64,000 nucleotides of DNA, taken from positions 434,001-498,000 of the forward strand of contig NZ_JAIUJY010000002.1 of assembly GCF_020166105.1 (NCBI RefSeq), given 5' to 3'. Positions 16,166-24,378 of this stretch are shown piece by piece. The notes beneath the pieces were generated by a model. That model had not been told where the DNA came from. It saw only the letters and a list, made by a program, of their open reading frames with translations, and did not search any database. The translations under genes were made by a program, and so were the position numbers. The DNA comes from Blastococcus sp. LR1. GTDB taxonomy: Bacteria; Actinomycetota; Actinomycetes; Mycobacteriales; Geodermatophilaceae. Numbering within the stretch: the first letter of the stretch is position 1; each line of letters begins with the position of its first letter.

Positions 16166-17404
16166 GTGCAGCAGCTGGAGGCGCTGGGGTCGCTGCTCGA
16201 CGAGCTCTCGGGCGAGCGGCTGGAGGGCATGTTCGGTCCGCAGTTGCTGGAGCGGCTGAGCCCGCTGCTGGTGCTGCAGAACCGGATCGCCGCGGAGGTG
16301 GCGCGGACGGTGCGGCAGTGCGAACTCGCGGATGCGCCGGAGTTCGACGGGAAGGCGTCGATGGCGTCCTGGTTGCGTGGGCACGCCCGGATGTCGCAGT
16401 CCGCGGCCGGTCATGTGGTGCGCAACGGTCGGGCGCTGGAGCACCTGCCCGCGGTGGCTGCGGCGTTCGCCGCAGGGGCGATCTCGGCTGAGGCGGTGTC
16501 GGTGATCGCGCCGGCCGCCGCGCCGAAGAACCTGAGGGCCGCCGCCGAGCAGGGCGTGGATGCGGCCGCGGTCGATGCGCTGCTCGCCGATGTTGCCCGC
16601 ACCCAGTTCCATCCGCAGCTGCGCACGGCGGTCTCCCACTACCTCGACCGGCTGGATCCCGACGGCCCCGAACCCGATCCCACCGAGCAGCGGTCGCTGA
16701 CCATGTCGAAGCACCCCAACGGCAGCCTGTCCTTCCGCGGGGAACTGGACGCGGTCGGTGGGGAAAAGTTCCAAGCCGCGATCGAGTCGATCCTGCAGGC
16801 CTCACGCCCCGCCGGTGATCTGCGCACCCGCGCCCAGCAGTCCGCCGACGCGCTGGTGCAGCTGTGCGACAACCAGCTCGCCGCCGGCGCCCTCCCGACG
16901 ATGCGCACGTTCAAGCCGCACGTCGTGGTCACCATCCCGATCGAGGACCTGGTCGGCTCCGACACCGCCCACGCGACCGCCGACCTCGGGTTCGGCGCGA
17001 CGATCTCCGCCGCACGCGCCCGCTGGCTGGCCTGCGACGGCAACGTCACCCGCATCGTCATCGGCCCCGAAGGCCAACCCCTCGAACAGGGCCGCAGCCA
17101 CCGGGTCGTACCGCCCCACCTGTGGCGCGCACTCACCGCCCGCGACCAGCACTGCGTCTTCGCCGGCTGCGACGCCCCCGCCCACTGGTGCGAGGCCCAC
17201 CACCTCATCCACTGGGCCCACGGCGGCGACACCGACCTGCACAACCTCGCCCTGCTGTGCGAACGCCACCACACCAAGGTCCACCACGGATTCAGGGTCG
17301 AACGCGACGAATCCGGCCGATGGCACACCTACCGACCCGACGGCAGCGAAATCCTGATCCTCCCGCGGATTACCGACGAACCGGTCACCACCCGCGCCGG
17401 CTGA
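16166..17404 (+). CDS. DUF222 (13E12-type) HNH endonuclease-domain protein
   Basis: 412 residues. The amino-terminal two-thirds is DUF222 (LVLQNRIAAEVARTVRQCEL, then the conserved SMASWLRGHARMSQSAAGHV and AISAEAVSVIA segment). The carboxy end is an HNH nuclease domain starting at Cys330 (CVFAGCDAP), with EAHHLIHWAHGGDTDLHNLA and CERHHTKVHH giving the paired cysteines, His-Asn-His metal site and closing histidines. It should bind and cut DNA; the biological role of these often multicopy genes is unresolved. Start GTG 16166 has GGGAGG just upstream. The SOS box at 16133-16148 points to DNA-damage induction. Length is near the family norm and no frameshift is seen. Confidence 0.9.
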   Translation: MQQLEALGSLLDELSGERLEGMFGPQLLERLSPLLVLQNRIAAEVARTVRQCELADAPEFDGKASMASWLRGHARMSQSAAGHVVRNGRALEHLPAVAAAFAAGAISAEAVSVIAPAAAPKNLRAAAEQGVDAAAVDALLADVARTQFHPQLRTAVSHYLDRLDPDGPEPDPTEQRSLTMSKHPNGSLSFRGELDAVGGEKFQAAIESILQASRPAGDLRTRAQQSADALVQLCDNQLAAGALPTMRTFKPHVVVTIPIEDLVGSDTAHATADLGFGATISAARARWLACDGNVTRIVIGPEGQPLEQGRSHRVVPPHLWRALTARDQHCVFAGCDAPAHWCEAHHLIHWAHGGDTDLHNLALLCERHHTKVHHGFRVERDESGRWHTYRPDGSEILILPRITDEPVTTRAG

Positions 17405-17434
17405 CCGGCCCCAAGGGAGCAGTCGGTCAGTCGG

Positions 17435-18235
17435 TCAGTCGGTCAGGACGTCGTGTCCCGAGGTGTCGTAGCGCGCCGAGTTGACGACCTCGGTGTCGTC
17501 GACGGGCATGAGCGTGGCCTGGCTGTGCGCGCCGCAGCCGTAGTCGGCGGTGACCGCGCGACCGTCGGCCGGCGCGTAGGCGTTGCCGCAGACACCCAGC
17601 ATCTGCCGCAGCGAACCCGCCAGCGGCAGGTAGAAACCGCAGGTGGCGCACGGGCCGGGCGCCTGCCGGGCCATCGGAGCCGCCGGGCCGAACTCGCCGG
17701 CCGTCCAGCGACCCACGGCGTCGGACCGCCCCTCGCGGGACATCACGCGCTCGCGGCCCAGGCCGAGCTCCGAGGCGACGACGCGGCCCTCGGGGTCCTC
17801 GGCGGAGTCGTCGTCGACGGTGTAGGACGGCGCCAGCCGGATGTCGTCCTCGGTCGAGGGCAGCACGTCGCCCACCGACAGGTCGCCGGGACGCAGCCGC
17901 TCGTGCCACGGCACCCAGGCCGGCGCCAGGATCGCCTGGTCGCCAGGGAGCAGGACGACCTCGTCGACCGTGACCCGGTCCGCGCCGGGCACACGAGCGA
18001 GGGTGACCGCCCAGTGCCACCCGACGTAGCCGGGCAGCGTGCTGGCGAACGTGTGGGTGACCACCTCGCCGAGCTCGGGCCCGGCGGCGGGCTCCGGGGC
18101 GGCGCCGAGGTGCTCGCCCACGAGGGCGGCATCCCCAGCCGTCTCGACCGCGGCCTCCCGGGCCGGCTCGACCGCGGCGGTCAGCGGGGAGTCCGCGGCG
18201 GATGCGGGCCGGACTGCGGCGGGGAACTCGGACAC
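17435..18235 (-). CDS. DUF3027 domain protein
   Basis: 266 residues. After a variable Ala-rich head, the DUF3027 core runs from about HTFASTLPGYVGWHWAVTLA to the end, with the conserved PAWVPWHERLRPGDLSVGD and a Cys-rich part PCATCGFYLPLAGSLRQMLG followed by VCGNAYAPADGR and YGCGAHSQA. These cysteines could hold a metal. Function unknown; the family is actinobacterial and usually near a cold-shock-domain gene, as here. GTG 18235 is chosen over ATG 18244 because a CACAAT -10 (18243-18248, minus strand) lies seven bases before the GTG and overlaps that ATG, so the transcript would begin at the GTG. Confidence 0.85.
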   Translation of the reverse strand: MSEFPAAVRPASAADSPLTAAVEPAREAAVETAGDAALVGEHLGAAPEPAAGPELGEVVTHTFASTLPGYVGWHWAVTLARVPGADRVTVDEVVLLPGDQAILAPAWVPWHERLRPGDLSVGDVLPSTEDDIRLAPSYTVDDDSAEDPEGRVVASELGLGRERVMSREGRSDAVGRWTAGEFGPAAPMARQAPGPCATCGFYLPLAGSLRQMLGVCGNAYAPADGRAVTADYGCGAHSQATLMPVDDTEVVNSARYDTSGHDVLTD

Positions 18236-18343
18236 GGCACCCATTGTGGCGGACGCGGGGGTCGCGGCGGCACATCGGCGTCCCTCCGGGTGGGATACGG
18301 GCGTCGGGGCCGAACTCCCAGGCCGGTGCGGCACCATGGGGAG

Positions 18344-19969
18344 GTGTCCGCTTCCCGCCGTCCGCCCGGAGCTTCCCGGCGCTCCCGGCTGACCGGTCGA
18401 CGGAGCCCCGTCGGCCCCGACCGGGTGGACACCGCGCCCGTGGCCGTTCCGCGGCCGCAGACCCGGCCGATGCCGTCCGCGGCCGCCCAGCCACCGGGTG
18501 ACGACCGGCCGACGACGACCATTCCGACCCCCGGCCCGACGCCGGCTCCCGACGCGACGGCACCAGAGGCGACCATTCCCGCCCCCGGGCCGACGCCGAC
18601 TCCCCCGCTGCCGGGCAGCCCCAAGGTCACCGTCACGCGGGTGGCCGCCGCCCGGAGCCGCCAGCTGACCGTCGCCGCCGCCCGCCGGGTGAAGGCGGCC
18701 AGCCGCGCCGACGGCGCCGGCGAGAGCGGGCTCACCCACCTGCTCTGGGTCAACGCCCTGCACATGGCCGGCGACGCGATGATCGCCGTCTCGCTCGCCG
18801 GCACCCTCTTCTTCGCCGCGACCACCGACGCGCAGCGCGGCAACGTCGCCCTCTACCTGCTGGTGACGATGGCCCCGTTCGCCGTCGTCGCGCCGGTCAT
18901 CGGGCCCGCGCTCGACCGGCTGCAACGCGGCCGCCGCTGGGCGATGGCCGCCTGCCACCTCGGCCGTGCGGTGCTGGCGCTGGTCATGGCCGCGCACTTC
19001 GACGACCTCTGGCTCTACCCGGCCGCGCTCGGCGTGCTCGTGCTGTCCAAGGCGCACAACGTGCTGCGCGCGGCGGTGGTCCCCCGGGTGCTGCCGGGCG
19101 CGATGTCGCTGACCTCTGCCAACGCCCGCCTGTCGGTGTTCGGGCTGGCCACCGCCGGCGTCGCCGGCGCGCTGGCCGCAGGCGTGGCGGCGCTGATCGG
19201 CTTCGACTGGGAGCTGTGGGCCACCGCCGCCGTCTTCGTCGCGGGCGGCGTGCTCGCCGTCCGGCTGCCGGCGCACGTGGACGTGCCGACCGGCGAGGAG
19301 CCGGCCGATGTCCTGCGCACCGCGGAGATCCCGGTGCCGGGGAAGCGCCGCCAGGTGAGCCCGCACGTCGTCCTCGCGCTGCGGGCGAACGCCGCGCTCC
19401 GCGGGCTGGGTGGCTTCCTCACGATCTTCTCGGCGTTCCTCGTGCAGGCGACCTTCGCCGATGGCTGGGAGGCGACGCTCGCCCTCGGCTCGCTCGCCGT
19501 GGCCGCCGGAGCAGGCAGTTTCGCCGGCACCGCCGTCGGCTCCCGGCTGCACACCGCGGCGCCCGACAAGCTCGTGCTCTACGCCGCCACCGCTGCCGCG
19601 GCGGTCACCGTCGTCGCCGCGATCTTCTACGGCTTCTGGATGGCCGTCCTGGTCGCCGGGGTCTCCGCCGTCGCCAACGCCATCGGCAAGGTCTCCCTCG
19701 ACGCGATCATCCAGCGGGAGGTGCCCGAGCGCCTGCGCGCCTCGGCGTTCGCACGCTCGGAGACGATGCTGCAGCTGGCCTGGGTGGTCGGCGGCGCGCT
19801 CGGCATCGCCCTCCCGCCGACCGGCTGGCTCGGCTTCACCGTCGCTGCGGCGCTGCTCGCCGTCGCCGTGGGGCTGGTGCTCTGGACCCTCTACCGCGGC
19901 CGCCCGGCCGCGCCGGCGACGGGCTCCGCGGAACCGCCGACGACGCCGGTGGGACCGTCGTGGTCGTGA
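18344..19969 (+). CDS. MFS transporter with long Pro-rich cytoplasmic head
   Basis: 541 residues. The first 120 or so are disordered and proline/threonine rich (PTPGPTPAPDATAPEATIPA and similar), then about twelve membrane helices begin at HLLWVNALHMAGDAMIAVSL. The DRLQRGRRWAMA loop and LRASAFARSETMLQLAWVVG are typical of this actinobacterial MFS subgroup. Substrate unknown. GTG 18344 fits a leaderless start, with CACCAT (18332-18337) six bases upstream; the next in-frame GTG (18425) is the alternative. Its stop overlaps the DUF2771 gene start (GTGA), so the two genes are coupled. Confidence 0.8.
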   Translation: MSASRRPPGASRRSRLTGRRSPVGPDRVDTAPVAVPRPQTRPMPSAAAQPPGDDRPTTTIPTPGPTPAPDATAPEATIPAPGPTPTPPLPGSPKVTVTRVAAARSRQLTVAAARRVKAASRADGAGESGLTHLLWVNALHMAGDAMIAVSLAGTLFFAATTDAQRGNVALYLLVTMAPFAVVAPVIGPALDRLQRGRRWAMAACHLGRAVLALVMAAHFDDLWLYPAALGVLVLSKAHNVLRAAVVPRVLPGAMSLTSANARLSVFGLATAGVAGALAAGVAALIGFDWELWATAAVFVAGGVLAVRLPAHVDVPTGEEPADVLRTAEIPVPGKRRQVSPHVVLALRANAALRGLGGFLTIFSAFLVQATFADGWEATLALGSLAVAAGAGSFAGTAVGSRLHTAAPDKLVLYAATAAAAVTVVAAIFYGFWMAVLVAGVSAVANAIGKVSLDAIIQREVPERLRASAFARSETMLQLAWVVGGALGIALPPTGWLGFTVAAALLAVAVGLVLWTLYRGRPAAPATGSAEPPTTPVGPSWS

Positions 19970-20415
19970 GAAGACCCGCGTCCGTCCTGCTCGCCCTCGG
20001 CCTCGCCGCCGGCCTGTCCGGCTGCGCCGGGGAACCCGACGGCCCCGGCGAGGTGCGCGCGCAGGCCGGCAGCCAGGACATCACCGCCCGGCCGACGCAG
20101 TTCTGCCTGGACGGCGACCCCCAGCGCTACGAGATCACGCCGCCGATCGTCGAGGTCTCCCCCGACACCGCCATCTCGCTCACGGTGCCCGAGTCGGTCG
20201 CCGAGAGCGGCTGGCAGGTCCAGGTGTTCGACGACCAGCTCCAGGAGGTGATCGGCGAGGTCGACGTCCCCGAAGGCACGGAGACCTTCGCCGAGATCAA
20301 CTCCTCCGACGTCGTCCCCCCGGCCTTCTACCTCGTGGTGGTCGAGGACAAGGGCGGCGACTGCGGCGAGTGGACCGGCGCGTGGCCGGTCGGCTTCCTC
20401 CGCGCCGGCGGCTAG
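19966..20415 (+). CDS. DUF2771 family lipoprotein
   Basis: 149 residues with a lipoprotein signal peptide: basic RRP, hydrophobic [12 protein letters not shown] and lipobox LSGC (Cys20). The mature part has the DUF2771 pattern, including two more cysteines ([13 protein letters not shown] and KGGDCGEW) that probably pair, and [20 protein letters not shown], consistent with a small beta-sandwich outside the membrane. Function unknown. GTG 19966 overlaps the stop of the MFS gene (GTGA). The 3' end shares four bases, CTAG, with the convergent cold-shock-domain gene, so both stop codons lie in one tetranucleotide. Confidence 0.83.
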   Translation: MRRPASVLLALGLAAGLSGCAGEPDGPGEVRAQAGSQDITARPTQFCLDGDPQRYEITPPIVEVSPDTAISLTVPESVAESGWQVQVFDDQLQEVIGEVDVPEGTETFAEINSSDVVPPAFYLVVVEDKGGDCGEWTGAWPVGFLRAGG

Positions 20416-20804
20416 CCCTCCAGGTCGGTCGCCACCGCGCGCAGCACGGAGCCGACCTTCTTGGCGTGCTGCCGGTCGGGGTAGCGGCCGTGGCGGAGGC
20501 CCTCGGAGACGTCGTCGAGCAGCTTGATGAGGTCCTCGACGATCGGGACCAGCTCGTCGGGCTTCTTCCGGTTGGCCGCGGCGACCGACGCCGAGACCGA
20601 CGGCAGCGGGTCGAGCAGGCGGACCTGCAGCGCCTGGTCGCCCCGGCGCCCGGCGACGATCCCGAACTCCACCCGCTGGCCCGGCTTGAGGTCGGTGCCG
20701 GCCGGGAGCGCGTCCTTGTGCACGAAGACGTCGGGACCGTCCTCGCGGGAGAGGAAGCCGAAGCCCTTCTCCGCGTTGAACCACTTGACTCTGCCGGTGG
20801 GCAC
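20412..20804 (-). CDS. Cold-shock-domain protein with helical tail
   Basis: 130 residues. Residues 1-65 are a cold shock domain with RNP1 KGFGFL and RNP2 VFVHKD, preceded by the family start [12 protein letters not shown]; it would bind single-stranded RNA/DNA. Unlike the short cold shock protein at 46734-46934, it carries a 65-residue carboxy tail predicted helical ([20 protein letters not shown] and [18 protein letters not shown]). This long form is common in actinomycetes beside DUF2771 and DUF3027. Start GTG 20804 has GAGGGA nine bases upstream. The 3' end overlaps DUF2771 tail-to-tail. Confidence 0.9.
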   Translation of the reverse strand: MPTGRVKWFNAEKGFGFLSREDGPDVFVHKDALPAGTDLKPGQRVEFGIVAGRRGDQALQVRLLDPLPSVSASVAAANRKKPDELVPIVEDLIKLLDDVSEGLRHGRYPDRQHAKKVGSVLRAVATDLEG

Positions 20805-20941
20805 GGTGGATCCCTCAGTTCCTCGATGACGCGGCGCGCGGCCGGGTGACGGCGGCGGCTCCGAGCCGCTCGTCGCACAGGTTAACCGCCCGCCGCTGCG
20901 CCCGGACCTGCCTTTTCGAAGCGCGTCCCTACCCTGGCCGG

Positions 20942-21301
20942 GTGCCCGCCACCCCGGACGCCCCCGACCACCCCGACTACCGGTTCACCCTCGCCAACGA
21001 GCGCACCCTGCTGGCCTGGCTGCGCACAGGTCTCGCGCTCGTGGCCGGCGGCGTCGCCGTCGCCACCTACGCCCCGGACCTGGGCGTGCGCTGGGGCAGC
21101 GCCGCCGTCGCGCTGGGGCTCGTCCTCCTCGGGCTGGCGACGGCGCTGGCCGGCTACCGCCGGTGGCGGGCCAACGAGGAGGCGATCGGAGCCGGCCGGC
21201 CGCTGCCGGCGAGCGGGGTCGTCCCGGCCGTCGCCGCCGCGCTGGCCGCTGTGGTGGTCGTCGTGGGAGTGCTGGTGGGCGTCGAGGTGCTGCAGCGGTG
21301 A
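20942..21301 (+). CDS. DUF202 (YidH-type) membrane protein
   Basis: 119 residues with the DUF202 signature [20 protein letters not shown] followed by three membrane helices (about 30-48, 53-72 and 93-115). Function of the family is unknown. GTG 20942 is six bases after TACCCT (20930-20935), a leaderless arrangement; an upstream in-frame ATG at 20846 lies outside the homology. A second, shorter DUF202 gene follows after seven bases, so the pair is an operon and the two products may form a hetero-oligomer (inference). Confidence 0.87.
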   Translation: MPATPDAPDHPDYRFTLANERTLLAWLRTGLALVAGGVAVATYAPDLGVRWGSAAVALGLVLLGLATALAGYRRWRANEEAIGAGRPLPASGVVPAVAAALAAVVVVVGVLVGVEVLQR

Positions 21302-21308
21302 CGGGCCG

Positions 21309-21620
21309 GTGACCGCCGTCGAGACCCAGCCGGAGCGCACCGCGCTGGCCTGGCAGCGCACCGGGCTGGGCGTGCTGGCCGTCGCGGGTCTGCTCGGGCA
21401 CCGCGCGTTGCACATCGGGAGCCCCACCCTGCTGGTCGCCGCCGGGGCCGTCGCACTTCTCGGGCTCGCCGTCCTCGGGGCGCTCGCCCCCCTGCGCTAC
21501 CGCCAGGTGCGCGGCAGGGTCGAGCGGGGCCGCGCCGTCTGTGATCCCTGGGTGGCCCGCGCGGTGACCGCGACGGTCCTGCTCACCGCGGTGGCCGCCG
21601 CCGTGGCCGTGCTCAGCTGA
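21309..21620 (+). CDS. DUF202 membrane protein, second copy
   Basis: 103 residues, paralogous to the gene just upstream: ETQPERTALAWQRTGLGVLA replaces the [15 protein letters not shown] motif, followed by three membrane helices. It lacks the longer amino-terminal arm of its neighbour. Start GTG 21309 follows GGGCC seven bases after the upstream stop. The last eight bases overlap the convergent nucleotidyltransferase-like gene. Function unknown. Confidence 0.85.
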   Translation: MTAVETQPERTALAWQRTGLGVLAVAGLLGHRALHIGSPTLLVAAGAVALLGLAVLGALAPLRYRQVRGRVERGRAVCDPWVARAVTATVLLTAVAAAVAVLS

Positions 21621-22179
21621 CCTCGTCGACCGCCACGATCTGAAGGCGGCCGAGCAGCTGCAGGAAGACGACGGCGAAGTCGTTCTCCGCCACGTCGCGG
21701 GCCACCTGCGCCCAGTCGACCTGCTCCCGCAGCGCCCGCGCGACCGGCAGCATCCGGGAGAAGTCGCAGTAGTGCTCGTCCAGCGCCATCAGCTTGGTGA
21801 TCAGGATGTCGGTCGGGTCGAGCACCGGCATCTGCACCGACAGGACCGGCAGCACCTCCGCCCGCTCGACCAGGTCGATCTCCGTGGGCCGGCCGCAGGT
21901 TCGCCACAGCACGTCGACGAAGACGTCGTCGCGCATCACCTTGAGCAGCCAGTCCTCCGCCGGGTCGACCACCTGCAGCCCGGCGTCGGCCAACGCCTTG
22001 GCGGCCCGCTCCGCCTCGGCCGCGGGCACGAGGAAGTCGGCGTCGTGGTCGGGCTCGGGGGCGCCGCGCACCCAGGCGGCGTAACCACCGCAGAGCGCGA
22101 AGGGCACCTCGCCCTGCTTGAGGGCCACGGCGGTCCGCTTCAGCAGGTCGCGCACCTGGTCGCGGGGAGAGGGCTGCAC
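21613..22179 (-). CDS. Nucleotidyltransferase-superfamily protein
   Basis: 188 residues resembling the antitoxin/toxin-type (AbiEii/MNT-like) nucleotidyltransferase fold: FALCGGYAAWVRGAPEPDHD contains the GG helix-start and DHDADF the paired acidic residues expected to hold metal and NTP. A third acidic residue (DVFVDVLW) follows in the right place. The carboxy half is helical (TDILITKLMALDEHYCDFSR). Its substrate and role are unknown. GTG 22179 is the most likely start; GTG 22197, six codons upstream, is possible. It ends within the DUF202 gene (8-base overlap). No partner antitoxin gene is adjacent. Confidence 0.75.
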   Translation of the reverse strand: MQPSPRDQVRDLLKRTAVALKQGEVPFALCGGYAAWVRGAPEPDHDADFLVPAAEAERAAKALADAGLQVVDPAEDWLLKVMRDDVFVDVLWRTCGRPTEIDLVERAEVLPVLSVQMPVLDPTDILITKLMALDEHYCDFSRMLPVARALREQVDWAQVARDVAENDFAVVFLQLLGRLQIVAVDEVS

Positions 22180-22257
22180 GGAGGGCCCGCTACCCGGGAA
22201 CACCCTGCGCACGCGCGGGATGGGGTAGATCCACAGGTCAGCGGGCACAGGGTGCTC

Positions 22258-23025
22258 GTGCGCATCGCGACCTTCAACATCCTGCACGGGCGTTCGCTGG
22301 ACGACGGCCGGGTCGACGTCGACCGGCTGGCCGCGGCCGTGAAGAGCCTGGACGCCGACGTCCTCGGCCTGCAGGAGGTCGACCGCGACCAGCCCCGCTC
22401 CATGGGCGCGGACCTCACCGCGGTCGCGGCGGAGGCGATGGGCGCGGAGCACTCGCAGTTCGTCGCCGCGATCTCCGGAACGCCCGGTGGCACCTGGATG
22501 GCCGTCACCGGGGAGGAGCAGCCCGGCGCGGCGAGCTACGGCATCTCGCTGCTGTCGCGCTATCCCGTCGTCTCCTGGCGGGTGGTCCGGATGGCCCCCT
22601 TGAACGCGCGGGTCCCCATGTGGTCGCCGGACAGCCGGCGTCCCTTCCTCCTGCACGACGAACCGCGGGTCGCCGTCGCCGCCGTCCTCGACGGGCCGTT
22701 CGGGCAGTTCACCGTCTGCAACACCCACCTGACCTTCGTCCCGCGGTGGAACGGCCGGCAGCTGCGCACCTTGGTGCGGTCGCTCGAGGGCACTCGCGAG
22801 CCGCTGGTGCTGATGGGCGACCTCAACATGCAGCGGAAGGCGGCCGTCCGGCACAGCGGGATGGAGTCCATCGCCACCGGAGCGACGTTCCCCGCCCCGC
22901 GTCCCGCGCGGCAGCTGGACCACGTGCTGGTGCGGGGAAACCTGCGAGCGGCCGGCCCTGCCGAGGCCGTGCGGCTGCCGCTCTCGGACCACCGCGCGCT
23001 GGTCGTCCGGGTGGAACCTGGCTGA
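22258..23025 (+). CDS. Endonuclease/exonuclease/phosphatase-family protein
   Basis: 255 residues with the EEP (DNase I-like) fold. Motifs: RIATFNILHG (metal-binding Asn), LGLQEVDRDQ (catalytic Glu), CNTHLTF, LMGDLNMQRK (Asp-x-Asn) and LSDHRALVV (catalytic His-Asp pair, SDH). It hydrolyses a phosphodiester or phosphomonoester; whether its substrate is a nucleic acid, inositol phosphate or lipid is not clear. No signal peptide. GTG 22258 is the likely start; GTG 22252 two codons upstream is equally close to the homology. Divergent from the nucleotidyltransferase gene. Confidence 0.87.
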   Translation: MRIATFNILHGRSLDDGRVDVDRLAAAVKSLDADVLGLQEVDRDQPRSMGADLTAVAAEAMGAEHSQFVAAISGTPGGTWMAVTGEEQPGAASYGISLLSRYPVVSWRVVRMAPLNARVPMWSPDSRRPFLLHDEPRVAVAAVLDGPFGQFTVCNTHLTFVPRWNGRQLRTLVRSLEGTREPLVLMGDLNMQRKAAVRHSGMESIATGATFPAPRPARQLDHVLVRGNLRAAGPAEAVRLPLSDHRALVVRVEPG

Positions 23026-23074
23026 CACGCGGGGACGGGTCGCGCGGTGACCCCGATCACGACATCATTCCGGC

Positions 23075-23404
23075 ATGGCCAGCAACGCAACAGCCAGCAT
23101 CCTGTCGCTCGTCGCCACCATCGTGCGGGTGGCGTGCGCCGTCATCGCCGCGGTGATCGTGATCCATGCGCTGTTCGTGCTCTTCGAGGCGAATCCGACC
23201 AACGGGCTGGTGGAGTTCGCCGCGGGCTGGCGCGACTCCTTCGGCTGGTTCACGAAGGACCTGTTCACGCCCTCGGACCCGAAGATCGCCGAGACGATCA
23301 ACGCCGGGCTCGCCGCGGTGGTCTGGGTCGTGGCCGGGAGCCTGATCTCCAAGCTGATCGTCAAGCTCGCCCCGGCGCCCGCCTCCAAGAAGGCCGACGC
23401 CTGA
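23075..23404 (+). CDS. Hypothetical membrane protein
   Basis: 109 residues with two membrane helices (about 12-38, IVRVACAVIAAVIVIHALFV, and 72-92, INAGLAAVVWVVAGSLISKL) joined by a loop containing GWRDSFGWFTKDLFTP. The pattern is common in small actinobacterial proteins of unknown function. The ATG at 23075 is six bases after CATCAT, so it may be leaderless. It ends 18 bases before a strong hairpin terminator shared with the convergent gene. Confidence 0.7.
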   Translation: MASNATASILSLVATIVRVACAVIAAVIVIHALFVLFEANPTNGLVEFAAGWRDSFGWFTKDLFTPSDPKIAETINAGLAAVVWVVAGSLISKLIVKLAPAPASKKADA

Positions 23405-23421
23405 TCGAGGCGCGCGCCTGA

Positions 23422-23455
23422 TCGGTCGCCGGCGGCCTGCGCCGCCGGCGACCGA
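23422..23455. terminator. Bidirectional hairpin terminator
   Basis: A perfect 15-bp stem (arms 23422-23436 and 23441-23455, CGGTCGCCGGCGGC repeated in reverse) with a CTGC loop lies exactly between two convergent genes ending at 23404 and 23461. No U-tract follows, which is usual in very GC-rich actinomycetes. Confidence 0.8.
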
Positions 23456-23460
23456 GGTGC

Positions 23461-23688
23461 TCAGTGCTTGCGGTTCTCCGCCAGCTGCACGCCCGCCCGG
23501 TTGGGCTTGTCCGTCGGGTGCGCGTAGAGCAGGCGGTCGGCCGGGAGCGGGAAGGCGTGGTCCTGGCCGAACGGCGACAGGGGGCCGGCGACCGACGCCG
23601 AGAGCTCGGTGAGCGGCGGACCGCCGTCCTCGGACTCGCCCCAGGTGGGCTCCACCAGGTGCGCGTGCTTCTCGTTGCGCTTGGCCAT
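23461..23688 (-). CDS. Small conserved hypothetical protein
   Basis: 75 residues, hydrophilic, no membrane segment; it opens MAKRNEKHAHLVEPTWGESE and ends in LLYAHPTDKPNRAGVQLAEN. No known domain. The ATG at 23688 has GGAGGC four bases upstream, so it is a well-placed gene despite its size. It is convergent with the membrane protein gene at 23075 and shares its terminator. Confidence 0.7.
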   Translation of the reverse strand: MAKRNEKHAHLVEPTWGESEDGGPPLTELSASVAGPLSPFGQDHAFPLPADRLLYAHPTDKPNRAGVQLAENRKH

Positions 23689-23804
23689 GACGCCTCCGTG
23701 TGCTGTGCCGTGCGCACCGTGCGGTGCGCTGTCTCCCCCATCTTCGCGCGTCGGCCCCGGCCTCCGCACGCCACCGCCCCGTGCGGAGGAGACGGGATCG
23801 TCGT

Positions 23805-24314
23805 TCAGCGGCCGGGAGGAACCGTCCGGGCGCCGTAGACGGTGGCCGCGTCCTCTGTGGTCAGCACCCACTGGGCGCCACCCACCGGCGCCGCCTGGAC
23901 CGTCGCGCCGTCGAGCGCCTGCACCGCTCGAGTCCGCCACACGGCGGTGCTCAGCAGCCGCAGCCGGACCTCCTCGCCGTCGTAGGGCTCGAAGGAGATG
24001 ACCGCGGGGCCGGCCACCCGCAGCGTGCCGGTCCGCCAGGAGGTCGTGGCCAGGCCCTGCCGCCAGCGGCGGGTGCGCAGCAGCGCCCCAGCTCCGACGC
24101 CGATCCCGGCTGCCCCGGCCAGGACGAGCGCGAGGGTTCCGACGCCCGCGCCCGGCAGCCGTCCACCTCCGCTGTCGGCCACCTGGACGGCGGCGACGCC
24201 GAGCAGGATCCCCAGGACGACGGCGATCACCCCGCCGCCCAGCCAGCGCAGCGCGCCCATCTGGTGAGCGGCCAGTGCGGTGCGGGTGCGCGGGTCGTCG
24301 GCGGCGGCTGGCAT
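23805..24314 (-). CDS. Hypothetical membrane protein
   Basis: 169 residues. Two membrane helices (about 22-45, LRWLGGGVIAVVLGILLGVA, and 57-76) are followed by a soluble domain of about 90 residues rich in beta-strand patterns (GPAVISFEPYDGEEVRLRLL, GGAQWVLTTEDAATVYG), reminiscent of bacterial PH-like domains that follow membrane hairpins. That similarity is weak and no function is proposed. It is divergent from the helicase-associated gene, with 64 bases between starts. Confidence 0.65.
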   Translation of the reverse strand: MPAAADDPRTRTALAAHQMGALRWLGGGVIAVVLGILLGVAAVQVADSGGGRLPGAGVGTLALVLAGAAGIGVGAGALLRTRRWRQGLATTSWRTGTLRVAGPAVISFEPYDGEEVRLRLLSTAVWRTRAVQALDGATVQAAPVGGAQWVLTTEDAATVYGARTVPPGR

Positions 24315-24378
24315 CCCGCCATGCTCTCAGCCGGGCCGCCCGGGCAGCGGGTGGCGCTGACGACGTAGCGTGGACCGG

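Noticed and set aside
18235-18244. ATG 18244 as the DUF3027 start
   Set aside because: This ATG overlaps the CACAAT -10 hexamer, so it would lie outside a leaderless transcript beginning at GTG 18235.
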